Shown here piece by piece: positions 31,135-42,670 of a DNA stretch of 64,000 nucleotides. The translations under genes were made by a program, and so were the position numbers. The stretch is from Chrysemys picta bellii (Eukaryota; Chordata; Testudines; Emydidae). Position 1 is the first letter of the stretch, and each line of letters begins with the position of its first letter. The stretch lies in contig NC_088791.1 of assembly GCF_011386835.1 (NCBI RefSeq), positions 10,230,998-10,294,997 on the forward strand, read 5' to 3'. The notes beneath the pieces were generated by a model. The model was not told the DNA's origin, did not search any database, and was given only the letters and a program-made list of their open reading frames with translations.

Positions 31135-32312
31135 TTCCAGGTTAAAAGATGGGAAACAAAGAGTAGGAATAAACAGTCAGGTATCACAGTGGAGAGACAT
31201 AAATAGCAGAGTCCCCCAGGGATCTGTATTGGGACCGACGCTGTTCAACATATTCATAAATGGTCTGGAAAAAGGGGTAATCAGTGAGGTGATAAAGTTT
31301 TCAGACTATACAAAATTACTCAAGAGAGTTAAATCCAAAGCTGACTGCGAAGAGTTACAAAGGGATCTCACAAAACTGAGTGACCGGGCAACAAAATGGC
31401 AGATGAAATTCAGTGTTGATAAGTGAAAAGTAATGCATAATCCCAACCATCCATACAAAATGATGGGGTCTCAATTAGCTGTTGCCACTCAGAAAAGAGA
31501 TCTTGGAGTCATTGTGGAGAGTTCTCTGAAAACATCCACTCAATGTGCAGCAGCAGTCAAAAAAAAGCAAATAGAATGTAAGGAACCATTAGGAAAGATA
31601 TCGATAATAAGACAGAAAATATCATAATACCTCTGTATAAATCCACGGTACACCCACACCTTGACTACTGCATGCAGTTCTGGTCACCCCGTCTCAAAAA
31701 AGATACAGTAGTTTTGGAAAAAGTACAGAGAAGGGCAACAAAAATGATTAGAGATATGGAACAGCTTCCATGTGAGGAGAGATTAAAAAGACTGGGACTG
31801 TTCAGTTTAGATAGAAGATGATGGGGGGGGCGGGTATGATAGAGGTCTATAGAATGATGACTGGTGTGGAGACAGTGAATAGGGAAGTGTTATTTACCCC
31901 TTCACACAATAACAGGGAGTCACCCAATGAAATGAATAGGCAGTAGGTTTAAAACAAACAAAAGGAAGTATTTCATCACACAACGCACAGTCAACCTGTG
32001 GAACTCGTTGCCAGCATATGTTGTGAAGGCCAAAAGTATAACTGGGTTCAAAAAAGAATTAGAGAAGTTGATGGAGGACAGGTCCATTAATGGCTATTAG
32101 CCAAGATGCTCAGGGATGCAACCCCATGCTCTGAGTGTCCCTACACCTCTGACTGCCAGAAGCTGGGACTGGACGACAGGGGATGGATCACTCGATACAT
32201 TTCCGTTTTGTTAATTCCGTCTGAATCATCTGCCATTGGCCACTGTTGGAAGACAGGATATTGGGCTAGATGAACCATTGGTCTGACCCAGTATGGCCGT
32301 TCTTATGTTCCT
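31135..32312 (+). mobile_element. 5'-truncated CR1 LINE
   Basis: Forward CR1 ORF2 sequence starts near the RT palm ('[19 protein letters not shown]' at about 31208-31265), with FADD changed to FSDY in 'KFSDYTKL'. It runs with frameshifts to the 3' untranslated end ('ctagatgaaccattggtctg', 'cccagtatggccgttcttat'). It is a different CR1 subfamily from those at 20.2 and 27.2 kb. Confidence 0.85.
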
Positions 32313-33305
32313 CTTGGAGGATTCTTTATTCCATGGTGAGGGAAGTACCCTAGGATTTCCAACTCCCAGATGATTTCTCCTGCCTGCAGCAACCTCTTGT
32401 TCCCAAGCGCTACCTAGGTGCAGTGACCTGAGCAAAGGGAATGCACCTTGCATGCAAGGTGACTGCTGCAGCCACTGGTACCCCATATTCTGTCCAGTCC
32501 TGATCTGGTGTCCCATAGCCTAGCTGGTAAAGGGGCATGTGATCTTTAACCGCTTGGTCACCCGGCTGTTTTTGACGCAAAGCTGTTACCCTCCGAAGGC
32601 TACCAGGGGCCAGTGGGAACTGAGGTGGAGGATTCAGTCCAATGGACAGGTATCCACATCCCAAAAGTCACCAACAGAAGAGGTACTAATGGACAGAGAG
32701 GCTAAGAATGAAATGTGCCATGCAGACTGGGCAGCCCTCTCTCTGCCAGAGATCGGGGCTGAGGGAGGTAGGGTTGCATAGTGAGGGAAGCTTGCACTGC
32801 TCTGTCCCTAAGTAGAGGACCTGTCTCCAGAGCTGTCCATCCTTTTCCTAGGGCTGGGCTTGGATCCTCTCTACACACCTCCTGCAACACAGCATTGTCT
32901 AGCCTCACTTTGTGGCTACGTCATCCCTCAGAACAGGTGCTGCATTCTGAAGGCACCAGATGCTTTTAGCCCAAGGCTCAGATAACCCCCCAGTGAAGTG
33001 CACTGCACGTGCTGTGATTCTACCCACTTAAAACTCCCCCTGTAGTTTTGATTGGATATGGGCTGCACTTCCTAGCCAAAATGGCTGCTGTGCACTGCTA
33101 ACTGCCAGCCCCGCAGAATCTGGTGAGACACAGTCAGATGATCCTGTGAGGCTGTGGTGAAGGGGGGATGGCACTGACCCCCTTCTCCTTTGGCCGGTGG
33201 CAGCCCCCGTGGCACAGATTCTCTTCTTGTGTCCCATGGCAATCACTTGCCGTGCCACACGGCTTTGTCGTTAATCTCTGGCTCTGTGTGTTCCCTTTTC
33301 CTCAG
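32313..33305. other. Intron immediately upstream of the first visible plexin exon
   Basis: No repeat recognised. The 3' end has a pyrimidine-rich tract ('tgttcccttttcctcag') before the acceptor AG at 33304-33305. Confidence 0.5.
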
Positions 33306-33429
33306 GTGCACCCGGAAGGAACGGTGCGAGCGCTCCAGCGAGCCTCGGAGATTCGCTTCGGAGATGAAGCAGTGTGTCCGGCTCACCGTGCATCCCAACA
33401 ACATCTCCGTCTCCCAGTACAACGTGCTG
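33306..33429 (+). CDS. PLXNA4: Class A plexin exon: end of PSI-1 and linker to IPT-1
   Basis: This 124-base exon starts with one base of a split codon (phase 2 intron before it). It reads 'CTRKERCERSSEPRRFASEM', then 'KQCVRLTVHPNNISVSQYNV', and ends with Leu at a codon boundary before GTAAGC. The cysteines and basic residues fit the end of the PSI-1 domain, which follows the semaphorin-binding sema domain in plexin ectodomains. Plexin-A proteins are single-pass receptors that bind neuropilins and semaphorins and signal through an intracellular Ras/Rap GAP region to steer axons. The wording 'RKERCERS.EPRRFASEMKQ' fits PLXNA4 as I remember it; PLXNA1 and PLXNA3 differ at many of these positions, and PLXNA2 is the nearest alternative. 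The preceding exon (CGWC part of PSI-1) was not found in the upstream 33 kb. No start codon or stop is expected here. Confidence 0.9.
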
Positions 33430-33694
33430 GTAAGCAGGAGTGACCCTCATCTCCACAGTGTCTCCTCCTTCCAGGGAAGCCTAAAGAGGTCTCACCCTCA
33501 TTGCCAGTATTATGTCCCTGGTTACCCGTAACCTTTCATTGACACACTCAGGCTCAGTGCGAAGCACTAGCAGCTTTATTGGATATACTTGGTCTGGCTG
33601 GATGTCTACATAGAACTCACTGTCTCCCTGGGTGCTCCTTGACATACACTGGGGTCTCACCCAGGGAGGAGGCTCTCCACTTTGATTGTTCCCG
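33430..33694. other. Plexin intron, start
   Basis: Begins with a canonical GTAAGC donor. Nothing else recognised before the DIRS element. Confidence 0.5.
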
Positions 33695-34921
33695 ATTAGG
33701 AACATGGAGGGGGTTTTTCTCATTCGAGTGCTTGCACATGTGCATTCCACTCATGGTGTGTGCATGCCCCGTGCACAGTCGTCAGAAATGTTTCTCTCCG
33801 TGGTACCCAATGGGGCGGCTTGAGCACCCTCTGTTGCTGCGTGCCACTGTGTGCCAATATAAAGGGCCCAGCCACCCCCGAAACCTCTCAGTTCCTTCTA
33901 GCTGCCTGTGGCAGTCATTGGAATTGCTTGGCTTACCTTAGCAGGTGCTTTCAGTGTGTTCATTGTAAATCAATTGCAGATAGGTTTCTAGATTCATGGC
34001 GTCTTAGTTAATACAGTGTACATTTTCTGTTTTGGTCCCCAGTCGGGGGCTTTTTTCGTTAGTCAGTACCAAGGGGTCCCTCACTCACTGGGCTTCAAGC
34101 CCTGCATCTCTTGCACGAGGCCAATGCCCGTGAGTGACCCACACTCAAGTTACTTGAAGTGTTTCGGGGAAGCTAGTATTCAGGATCATTACCAAATCTG
34201 CAAAGTCCTTACGCCTCAGACAAAGAAAGACAGAGAAGCGTGGGAATAAGAGTCGAGTGCAGCAGAAACCCAAGCACTCCTCTTCTGTGGCACTGTTGAC
34301 TCCGGCACCAAGGCAGGCATCATCGAGTCTGGGGCTTGAGGGAGCATCTTGTGCATCTGCGCAACTGCAACGTCCCGAGACCATCTCAGTACCGGCCCCA
34401 GTGGAGAGAGACATTCTGAGCCTTTCAGTGCTGGTATGTCTGGCGGTGCAGGAGACCGCTCCGCTCAGTACCCGCAGACAGAGGGGCACCAGCAACATTG
34501 GTGCAGCACTCAATGCTATGTCAGCATCAGTTGTCTCAAACTGCATGTCCATCGGTACCGCTGAAGGGGGAGTCTGAAATGTTGGCTGCACTGCGTCCTT
34601 CTTTGATGAGGCATCGGTCTCTGGCACTGTTGGGAGTGGCCTCTCCTTGGTCCTTTGAATCGGAGATAGGCTCCTGTTTCCCACTCTCGGAGCCACTCTT
34701 GCTACTCTCTGCCAAGGGACTACTACCCTGATAGGGAACCTTCGGTGGGAGTGCCGTCGAGTGGGTGGCCAGGGGTCACTGCCATCACCTATCCAGTGGC
34801 TTTTTTGGAATCTGTGGGGTTTCCCCACTGTTTCCAGGTCATACATGAGACGTTCCTGTTCTGTGTCCTTGGAGAGGTGTGGGATAAAGTTTCGCATGGT
34901 CACCCTGGCTTCCATAATTCC

Positions 34922-35557
34922 CTCCCTGGATCCTGGAGATTGATACACTGCCCTTGATTTAAGAGACACCTACTTTCATGTGGCAGTTTATCAAGGTCAC
35001 AGAAAGTTTTTTGGGTTCATACTAACGCGCTTTCATTACTAGTTCACTGTGCTGCCTTTCGGCCTGTCAGCAGCTCCTTGGCACCATCTGAACACTGTAC
35101 TCACTGTGCCCTTGCGGGTTCTCACTTCGCTAGATTGGTGGCCTGATTCACTCAATGTTTGTGTGGGCATTCCCATCAGCCTTCGCAGACACTGGTGATG
35201 GATGCATCTGCCCTGGCATTGTGGGGCTCACCTGGGCCCTCTCTGAACTCAAGGTTTGGGGTCCTCAAGGGATCTCTCTCTCTTCATATCAAAGTCAGGA
35301 AGCTAAGGGCTGTCTGCCTAGCCTGTCAGACCTTCCTACTGCGCATCAAGGGAAAAAGCCTGTTTGTTCTCCCAGACAACATGGTAGCCATGTTTTACCT
35401 CAACAGGCCAGGAGGAGCTCACTCTTCCCTGCTTTGCAGGAAGCAGTTCATCTATGGAACTTTTGCATTGCCAATTCAATCTACCTTGAGGCCTTCCAGG
35501 GTGCACAATGAGCTGGTGGACCGCCTAAGCAGATCATTTACGAGTCACCATGAGTAG
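34922..35557 (+). pseudogene. DIRS reverse transcriptase start and RNase H remnant
   Basis: The frame-broken translation shows 'YTALDLRDTYFHVAVYQGHR' and 'FTVLPFGLSAAP', the start of the RT palm. An apparent deletion removes the YLDD region, and RNase H-like sequence follows: 'TLVMDASALALWG' (first acidic residue), 'LRAVCLACQTFLLRIKGKSL' and 'LPDNMVAMFYLNRPGGAHSS' (DN conserved), ending 'NELVDRLSRSFTSHHE'. At least two frameshifts break it. The order is that of DIRS-1-type pol. Confidence 0.75.
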
Positions 35558-35756
35558 TCTTCCCACCTGGATGTTGCCAGATGCATTTTTCAGCAGTGGG
35601 GGACTCCCCAGATAGACCTTTTGCAACCAAGGACAACAGGAAATGCCAATAATTTTTCTCCCTGCAAGGCCACAGTCCTGATTCATCACAGACACTTTCC
35701 TGCTACCGTGGATGAAAAAGTTCTACTACGCTTTTCCCCCAATCCCACTCATACAC

Positions 35757-36577
35757 AGAGTGCTAAGAATGATACTAAACTGTTCAAGATAGTTAAGACC
35801 AAAGCAGACTGTGAAGAACTTCAAAAAGATCTCACAAAACTAAGTGATTGGGCAACAAAATGGCAAATGAAATTTAATGTGGTTAAATGTGAAGTAATGC
35901 ACATTGGAAAAAATAACCCCAACTATACATACAATATGATGGGGGCTAATTTAGCTACAACAAATCAGGAAAAAGATCTTGGAGTCATCGTGGATAATTC
36001 TCTGAAGATGTCCACGCAGTGTGCAAAGGCAGTCAAAAAAGCAAACAGGATGTTAGAAATCATTAAAAAGGGGATAGAGAATAAGATGGAGAATATATTA
36101 TTGCCGTTATATAAATCAATGGTACGCCCGCATCTTGAATACTGCGTACAGATGTGGTCTCCTCATCTCAAAAAAGATATACTGGCATTAGAAAAGGTTC
36201 AGAGAATGGCAACTAAAATGATTAGGGGTTTGGAACGGGTCCTATATGAGGAGACATTAAAAAGGCTAGGACTTTTCAGCTTGGAAAAGAGGAGACTAAC
36301 CTGGGATATGATAGAGGTATATAAAATTATGAGTGATGTGGAGAAAGTAGATAAGGAAAAGTTATTTACTTATTCCCATAATACAAGAACTAGGGGTCAC
36401 CAAATGAAACTAATAGGCAGCAGGTTTAAAACCAATAAAAGGAAGTTCTTCTTCACACAGCACATGGTCAACTTGTGGAACGCCTTACCTGAGGAGGTTG
36501 TGAAGGCTAGGACTATAACAGTGTTTAAAAGAGAACTGGATAAATTCATGGTGGTTAAGTCCATTAATGGCTATTAG
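35757..36577 (+). pseudogene. CR1 ORF2 C-terminal part, uninterrupted
   Basis: An open stretch of about 270 codons runs from 'AKNDTKLFKIVKTKADCEEL' to 'TVFKRELDKFMVVKSINGY'. It includes '[20 protein letters not shown]' and '[20 protein letters not shown]'. It begins inside the RT palm (FADD is KND) and lacks everything upstream. It is the least damaged CR1 copy in the window, suggesting a fairly recent insertion. Confidence 0.85.
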
Positions 36578-36750
36578 TCACGATGGGTAAGGAATGGTGT
36601 CTCTAGACTCTGTTTGTCAGAGGGTGGAGATGGATGGCAGGAGAGAGATTACCTGTTAGGTTCACTCCCTCTGAGGCACCTGGCATTGGCCACTGTTGGT
36701 AGACAGGATACTGGGCTAGATGGACCTTTGGTCTGACCCAGTTTTTACGT
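35757..36750 (+). mobile_element. CR1 LINE nested in the DIRS element
   Basis: The copy starts at 'gagtgctaagaatgatacta' and ends near 'ggtctgacccagtttttacg'. The DIRS sequence on either side ('caatcccactcatacacaga' and 'gatcaagtggaccaggcctg') belongs together, so the CR1 is the younger insertion. Confidence 0.85.
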
Positions 36751-36769
36751 TAATGATCAAGTGGACCAG

Positions 36770-37910
36770 GCCTGGATTATATTAATAGCCCCAGCATGGC
36801 CTTGACAGCACTAGTTTTCCACTTTACTGGATCTGTCAGTGTAGGCTCCAATTTCGCTCCTGTTGCACCTGGACTTGATCTCCCAAGATCATGGTTGACT
36901 GCACCACCCTAAACCATGGGCCCTTCATTTAACGGCCTGCAGGCTCCATGGCTAACTTCTAGAGAGGAGTCTTGCTCGGAGCAAGTTCACTATGTCTTGT
37001 TAAATAGTACAAAGCCTTCTAGCAGAGCTGCTTACATGTCAATATGGAAGCATTTTTCTGTTTGGTCTTGTCAGTCTGGAGCCTAGCCAATGCAGTCCTC
37101 TATCCAGCATATCCTGGACTATCTATTGCACCTAAAATAGCAAGCGTTGGTAATATCTTCTATCAAGGTCCACCTGGCAGCAATATCAGCTTTTCAGACT
37201 CATGTGGATAACTATTCTATATGCTCTAATGATATGACAATCAGATATGTGAAGGGCCCGGAAAGGTTGTACCCTCAAATAAAGGAACCTGTCCCACCCT
37301 GGGACTTGAACCTAATTTTGAAGATCATGGGGTCACCATTTTAGCTTCTAACAACATGTTTCTTACTGCACCTATCTCTGAACTGTGTGCTCTGACATTC
37401 AAACCGCCCTGTACAATCTTTTTTAAGGATTAAGTGTACTTGTACCCTCATCCAAAATTTCTCTCCAAAGTGGTATCTAATTTTCAAATTAACCAGTCAA
37501 TTTACTTACCAAAGCCACATGCCAATAGAGAGGAGCAACGTCAGCACACATGAGATGTCAGAAAGGTGCTGGCATTCTACATAGACATGACTAAACAATT
37601 TTGTTTGTCAACTCAATTGTTCAAGACCATAACAGACAGAATGAAGGATTTCCTGGTCTCTTCACAAAGAATTCCATCTTGGATAACTTCCTACATTTGT
37701 GTGGGATTCAGCAGGTATTTCCCTGCCAAGCAAAGTGATGGTACATCCCACAAGATCGCAAGCGGCCTCGGCGGCGTTCCTTGCACAAGTCCCTATCCAG
37801 GAGATCTGTAGAGTGGCCTTCACACCTTCGCATCCCATTATGGCATTATTTGGTACTCCAGAGATGAGGCTACATTTTGATGAGTTTTACTCCAGTCTGT
37901 GTGCATGAGC
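36770..37910 (+). pseudogene. DIRS tyrosine recombinase remnant
   Basis: Broken plus-strand frames give 'LIAPAWP' near 36781, 'IKVHLAAISAFQTHVDNYSI' at about 37159-37218 and 'LERLYPQIKEPVPPWDLNLI'-like sequence just after. Near the end comes 'VMVHPTRSQAASAAFLAQVP' (37738-37797). The HxxR pair (His codon 37744-37746, Arg codon 37753-37755) is the conserved C-terminal box of tyrosine recombinases. The frame shifts within the last 200 bases and the final catalytic Tyr cannot be placed. It is non-functional. Confidence 0.65.
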
Positions 37911-38290
37911 GCCTTTCCCTCCTCCTACTTTATGAGTCACGTCCAGTGGAATGCACATGACCAATCACTTAGAGAAGAAAAATGAGTAACTAATCTTACA
38001 TAACTGTTGTTCTTGGAGATGTGTTTCATGTGTCCATTCCACCGCCGACCTTCCTACCCCTCTGCATCTAAGTTGTCCAGCAAGAAGGAACTGAGGGAGC
38101 TCAGGGACGGCTGGGCCCTTTACACCAGCATGCATGGGCACATGGCACCAGAGGGCACTCGAGCTTCCCCGACAGGTACCACTGAGGGGAAAATTTCCCA
38201 TGACTCTGCGTGGGGTGGCGCACACCACGAGTGGAATGGATTTATGCAGCACATCTCAAAGAACAATAGTTACAAAAGGTTAGGAACTTT

Positions 38291-41200
38291 CTCCAGTTCA
38301 TTGCGATGAGCTGAATGCAGTTCTGAAGAGGAACCACAGATCCATCAAAGAGGAATGCTCACCCATTGCAGCCAACTTCTTTACCTCAGACACCAAAGAT
38401 ATTGGACTCTATAGCCGTGTGCAAAGTATGGGCAATCGGCTTTGGCTGTGTTAGAATTCAGCTTCTAGGACTGCGGTGGAGAGGCGTGCTAGGACCATTT
38501 AATATACTTCAATTTCCCTTCACTTCATGGACCAGGGTCTCTTTCTTGAACTACCAAAGCACCCAGGCCTGGTACGGTTTCAACACTGAACACCCCAGAG
38601 CAGAGGCATGGGGACACTAGAAATAGCAGCTTGCAGCCCATCTCTGCCAAGGTTTATGCTTTGCTCCATTCAACCCCCTCTCTTCCTCGGCACTAGATGT
38701 GGCCCCTGTGGCAGAGAGCTATTAAAGGCAGCCGTTGGCACTGCAGGACATTTATACCAGTGGAGCAACTAGTGTTACTGTTCCTTGTGGAAAAGCCTTT
38801 TCTAGGGACAAGAAGAGAGTTCATTGTAAAGGGCCCATTCAGTTTCCAACCTGTCTACGGTACCTGATGACAGCAGTGCCCCTTATATTGCTGTTTTTGT
38901 GTTGTGAACACGTGCCCACTAGGAACTGAACCGGGGCCTATTTCATACAGGCTACTGAACAGCTGCCACATGGTAACTCTTTCTGGTCATATTGACCTGG
39001 GCTGGCTTTGAACTCACAGCCTAGAAATGAAAAGCTCCATCTCCCTTCAGTGTTCCGTTGAGCCAGTCAGTAGCTCCCCATTCTTTGTGGGCTCAGTGGA
39101 GTGCTCACGGTCCACTAGCTGGCCATCTCTCAGGTATTTAGACTAAGGTGTTTGAGGTTTATTTTTTAGCCTGTATGTCCAGTCCCTGCGGCTTTGTTTC
39201 TGCCTCTTACCTTTCCTGTGACTTAACCTTCCCAGGAGTACGACAAAAGTAATCAGAGACATTGTAAATTGTTTGCTCTTCTGGGAGTGCAACTTATTAT
39301 TTTTAATTCTCTCAATAGTCTTTGAATTCTCCTATGTTGATTGAGTCACTAAGGCAGTGCAAGTCAGCCCAGAGCTATTGTTGTCCTCAGCATCTTGCTG
39401 TCTGATGGCCCATATGAACTGAGTTGTTGGGTCTCAGTCAGCTCCTAGTGGACTGGTGTCCACAGCACAGTAACCACCATCTCAGATGGTTTATCAGCAA
39501 ACCCTAGCACAAGTCAAAGACTGATTGGGTCATGGAGACTACACTGAGTTTTGGGCAATTCTGGTTAGGGGAGAGCCTCTTCCGCGATCATGCCAAGTTC
39601 TTCCCTGACGTGAGGGTAGGGAATGTGCCTGTTTGCTCAGCCGGTGCTTAGACCTATGGAAGGTATTGTCCACATGGCAACACTGACTCTTCTTTGGCAG
39701 CAGAAGTGCCCAGGGACTTGGGAGTCACATCTGGGTCTGGCTCAGTCCTAGGCTGCTGCTCATGGACTGTGTGAGAGGAGAAAGGTGCTGGAGAAGGGGG
39801 CATTCTCTACCCACTGCAGGGGCTCCAAAGCAGGACCTTTTGTTCATTGGTGGCAGCTCCAGGCTTATCACATTTGTGCCCAAGTTATTCAGGCCTTTTC
39901 CTTGGTGACTGTGCTCGGAGAAGTGACAAATCTGCATTCTGCATTTTACACACTTGTGAGCAAGTTCCCTGGCTGGGGCAGCGGCCTGGTGAGAGCTCCA
40001 GCCTTCCCCTCCACTGCTGGTCCGGGTGCGTTGATGGGAGGGAGGAAGTGACAGAGGTGGAGCCATTCAATAGAAGCATTGTCCCGGGGGCAAGCCCACC
40101 CCAGGCCTCAGAGCTTCTCCTTCTCCCCTCCCATAACTTGGCAGGAACAAAGTGCTCCCCTTAACCAGGCAATGAATTTACAGGTGAATTGTAAGACTGA
40201 TCAGACTAATGGTCCCTCTCTTCTGCACCCTTGCTGTCTCTGAGGTGGTTAATGCTGGATGCCTTAGGGGAAGGCACACAGCTCCCATAATGCATCTCAC
40301 TGGGTGATGAGAACATACCATGGGAAGGCAATGAGTGGGATTTTTGCTCTCTCCTTCTACTGCTCCATGGATGGGCAGAGGGAGAGGTCCATTTTGCTGG
40401 GAGCTTCTCTCCCGCTGCATGTGATTGGGTCTCAGATGAGACTCAGATTCTCACAGACCTCATGCTCAGAACTAGCTTATATAATGGGGGAGCATGTAAT
40501 ACATTGGCTGAGCACATGTGATCATGTCTCCCTTTAATGGCTGGCCCCAGCAAGGATAAGGCTCTGGTATTTACTAACCATAAGTGGAGTAACGCCTTTA
40601 GATCACTGGCAGGGGGCTTGTGCTATTGGTGTGGAAGTACCCTGCTGCCGCTGTTGGTGTCTGTATATTTTTTGGCCACGGTTTGTTACCATGGCAGGTG
40701 GGGGTGGTGGGGTGGATGCAGCTAACTGAGAGCAGAGTTATAATTAGAATCATAAGCGGGACCTCATGTAAAATGGATCTTCCGTTCCAAATGGCAAGAA
40801 ACCCAGTGATGCTTTGTCACGTGAGAACGTGAACGTCCTGGAAACCAGCTGTTCGATTTCTTTATTTCATTACACTTTAGTAGTGGCAAAGCCAGTGGAT
40901 GTCAGGGATTCCAGAGTGCCGGACAGCGACAGAGCGTCTACCTGTCCTTTTATTTACCATGCTAGTGCCCCAACACATCATGACCTCAGGGCCTGCTGCT
41001 CCTTTAACCGAGTGATCAAGTGGGGCAGGCCTTTCTGAGCTGCCTGTAAAGGTGAAGTAATTCAGCTGGCCCACTAGAGGGAGCGGATGCTGGTGGCTTA
41101 CTGAAGGCTGTAACTAGACTCTCTATACACAGGAACTTGTTGGTGACAGAGAGCTCCCTCTGCTGGTGATGCTAGGAGAGGAGGCGTAGAGAGTTAGACT

Positions 41201-41622
41201 GGAGCGCTACAGTTTCTCTGTAGTCCGCAGAGTGCCTCTTGTGAGTAATAGTCACCTTCCTCAGAAACCTTGTGCCAAGGGGCCAGCAAGCCCCAGTCTT
41301 CACAGCCTAGTCCAAAGACTCCCTTGCCAATATTACACCTGCATGACCGATGTTGAGCACGCCACGCCACTGACCCGACTTGAACTCACCCTGCACGGTG
41401 AAGCAGCAGCCACCGCCCCTGCATAGCCACACGCCACTTGTGTTTACATCTGCATTCCATCCCCCCCCCTAGAGTCGCTGCTTTCTGTTGAAGGAGGATC
41501 CTTTATCTAGCAAGAGGCTCTTTGTCCAACCTCTCCAGTGTAATTCTCTTTTGCTGTCCTCATCTGTCTGCCACTGAGCTCAGCACTCTCTTTCTCTCTC
41601 TCCCGCCCCCTTTTGCTTGCAG
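38291..41622. other. Plexin intron, 3.3 kb, nothing clearly recognised
   Basis: No exon or definite repeat. 'gagctccctctgctggtgat' at about 41150 repeats a motif seen twice elsewhere. The intron ends in a pyrimidine tract ('tttctctctctcccgccccc') and the acceptor AG at 41621-41622. Confidence 0.4.
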
Positions 41623-41776
41623 CTGGTCTTGGAGACCTACAACGTCCCTGAGTTGTCAGCAGGGGTCAACTGCACCTTCGAGGACCTTTCCGAGATGGAC
41701 GGCTTGGTGGTGGGGAACCAGATCCAGTGCATCTCCCCGGCTGCCAAGGAGGTGCCCCAGATCATCATGGAGAATG
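41623..41776 (+). CDS. PLXNA4: Class A plexin exon: first IPT-like domain
   Basis: This 154-base exon begins in phase 0 after 'cttgcag' and reads 'LVLETYNVPELSAGVNCTFE', then 'DLSEMDGLVVGNQIQCISPA' and 'AKEVPQIIMEN'. It ends with one base of a Gly codon before GTGAGT. It encodes most of the first IPT/TIG-like segment between PSI-1 and PSI-2, part of the stalk of the plexin ectodomain. The two cysteines (NC..FED and IQC) are those expected. Compared with the mammalian PLXNA4 sequence as I recall it, Tyr is Ile in 'QCISPAAK', and Arg/Thr are Gln/Met in 'PQIIMENG'. These are modest changes that look like normal vertebrate divergence. It joins exactly with the exons on either side. Confidence 0.92.
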
Positions 41777-42550
41777 GTGAGTGTCTCAGGCCTTCCCTAC
41801 GTGAACACTGGGGTGGGTGCGCTGCTTCCCTCGACCTGTTGGTGAGAGCACAGCAGCTGAGAGAACAGCACATTATTGGCTGGGCATGTGTCTGTACGGG
41901 CCCTAACGCTGCCGGTGTAGCAACAGCACATTTACGAGCATTTTGGCAGTCCAGTCTTATGCATCTCAAATGATGGGGCTCGCATCCCAGTCCAGTACAT
42001 CTCCGTGTCAGGTACGTTATCCAGCTATTCTGCCTGAACGATTCCCTCCTTAATTTCATCACACTCCTCCTCGTTACATCTCTGCGTGCAGCTCCCTAAA
42101 TCAGTCTCTTCCTCTCTGGCTTTTATACCCTTCAGGTATTTGCAATCTGTTACCCTGTCCCTTTCCCATAATAGCCCCTTGCCCAAGCCAGATGTGCTTA
42201 TCCTTCCATGCCAGCCCCCAATCCATTTGGTTTCTCTTCCCACAGTTGTCTCCAGTTTGTCCGCAGCCCTCTGCAATGGGGCACTCAGAACTGAACGCAA
42301 TATTTCAGGTGCAGGTAGGGCTCTAGCTCCCCCTAGTTGCCCAGCAAGACACTGTAAGATGTGCCTATCCCTCTAGGCTCCCCCCAAGGCCTTAAATTGG
42401 TTCACAGGCAGGTGGGCAGGTGCAGGGAGAAGCTGCCATTCTTGTTCTCTGTGTTATTTGTGAACTCTAGTGGTGAATTTAGTCCCAGTGAAAGATCCCT
42501 GGAGGCCCACAAGCTCTCCCCGCGTGCACTTCAATTCTGGAGTAAGCCTA
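41777..42550. other. Plexin intron, nothing recognised
   Basis: GTGAGT donor. No repeat clearly identified; an old CR1 may lie at 42040-42310 ('tttgtccgcagccctctgca'-type sequence), unproven. Confidence 0.35.
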
Positions 42551-42670
42551 GGGCAACCAGACAGCAAGTGTGAAAAATCGGGATAAAGGGTGGGGAGTAA
42601 TAGGAGCCTATATAAGAAAAAGACCCCAAAATTGGGACTGTCCCTATAAAATTGGGACAACTGGTCACCC
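42551..42670. mobile_element. 120-bp TA-flanked MITE
   Basis: The ends GGGCAACCAGACAGCAAG and AACTGGTCACCC are inverted repeats, with TA on each side. Internal 'aaaaatcgggataaaggg' and 'aaaattgggactgtccctat' are typical of a very frequent turtle element. No transposase. Confidence 0.8.

Larger units (their letters stand above)
33695..38290 (+). mobile_element. Degenerate DIRS-type retrotransposon with inverted ends
   Basis: The left end region (about 33695-33910) and the right end region (about 38000-38290) are inverted copies. For example, 'gtgcattccactcatggtgt' and 'taaagggcccagcc' on the left correspond to reverse complements of sequence at 38231-38215 and 38127-38110. Between them are DIRS-like protein remnants in order: a degenerate gag-like region (about 34250-34740), an RT start (34921-35080), RNase H (about 35190-35557) and a tyrosine recombinase (about 36770-37910). 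Inverted ends and a recombinase in place of an integrase are the DIRS hallmarks. The RT catalytic region is deleted and a CR1 is inserted at about 35757-36750. It lies wholly within one plexin intron. Confidence 0.75.

Noticed and set aside
34145..34969. Minus-strand open frame of 274 codons
   Set aside because: It overlaps the plus-strand DIRS remnant, has no recognised domain and looks like a shadow of that sequence.
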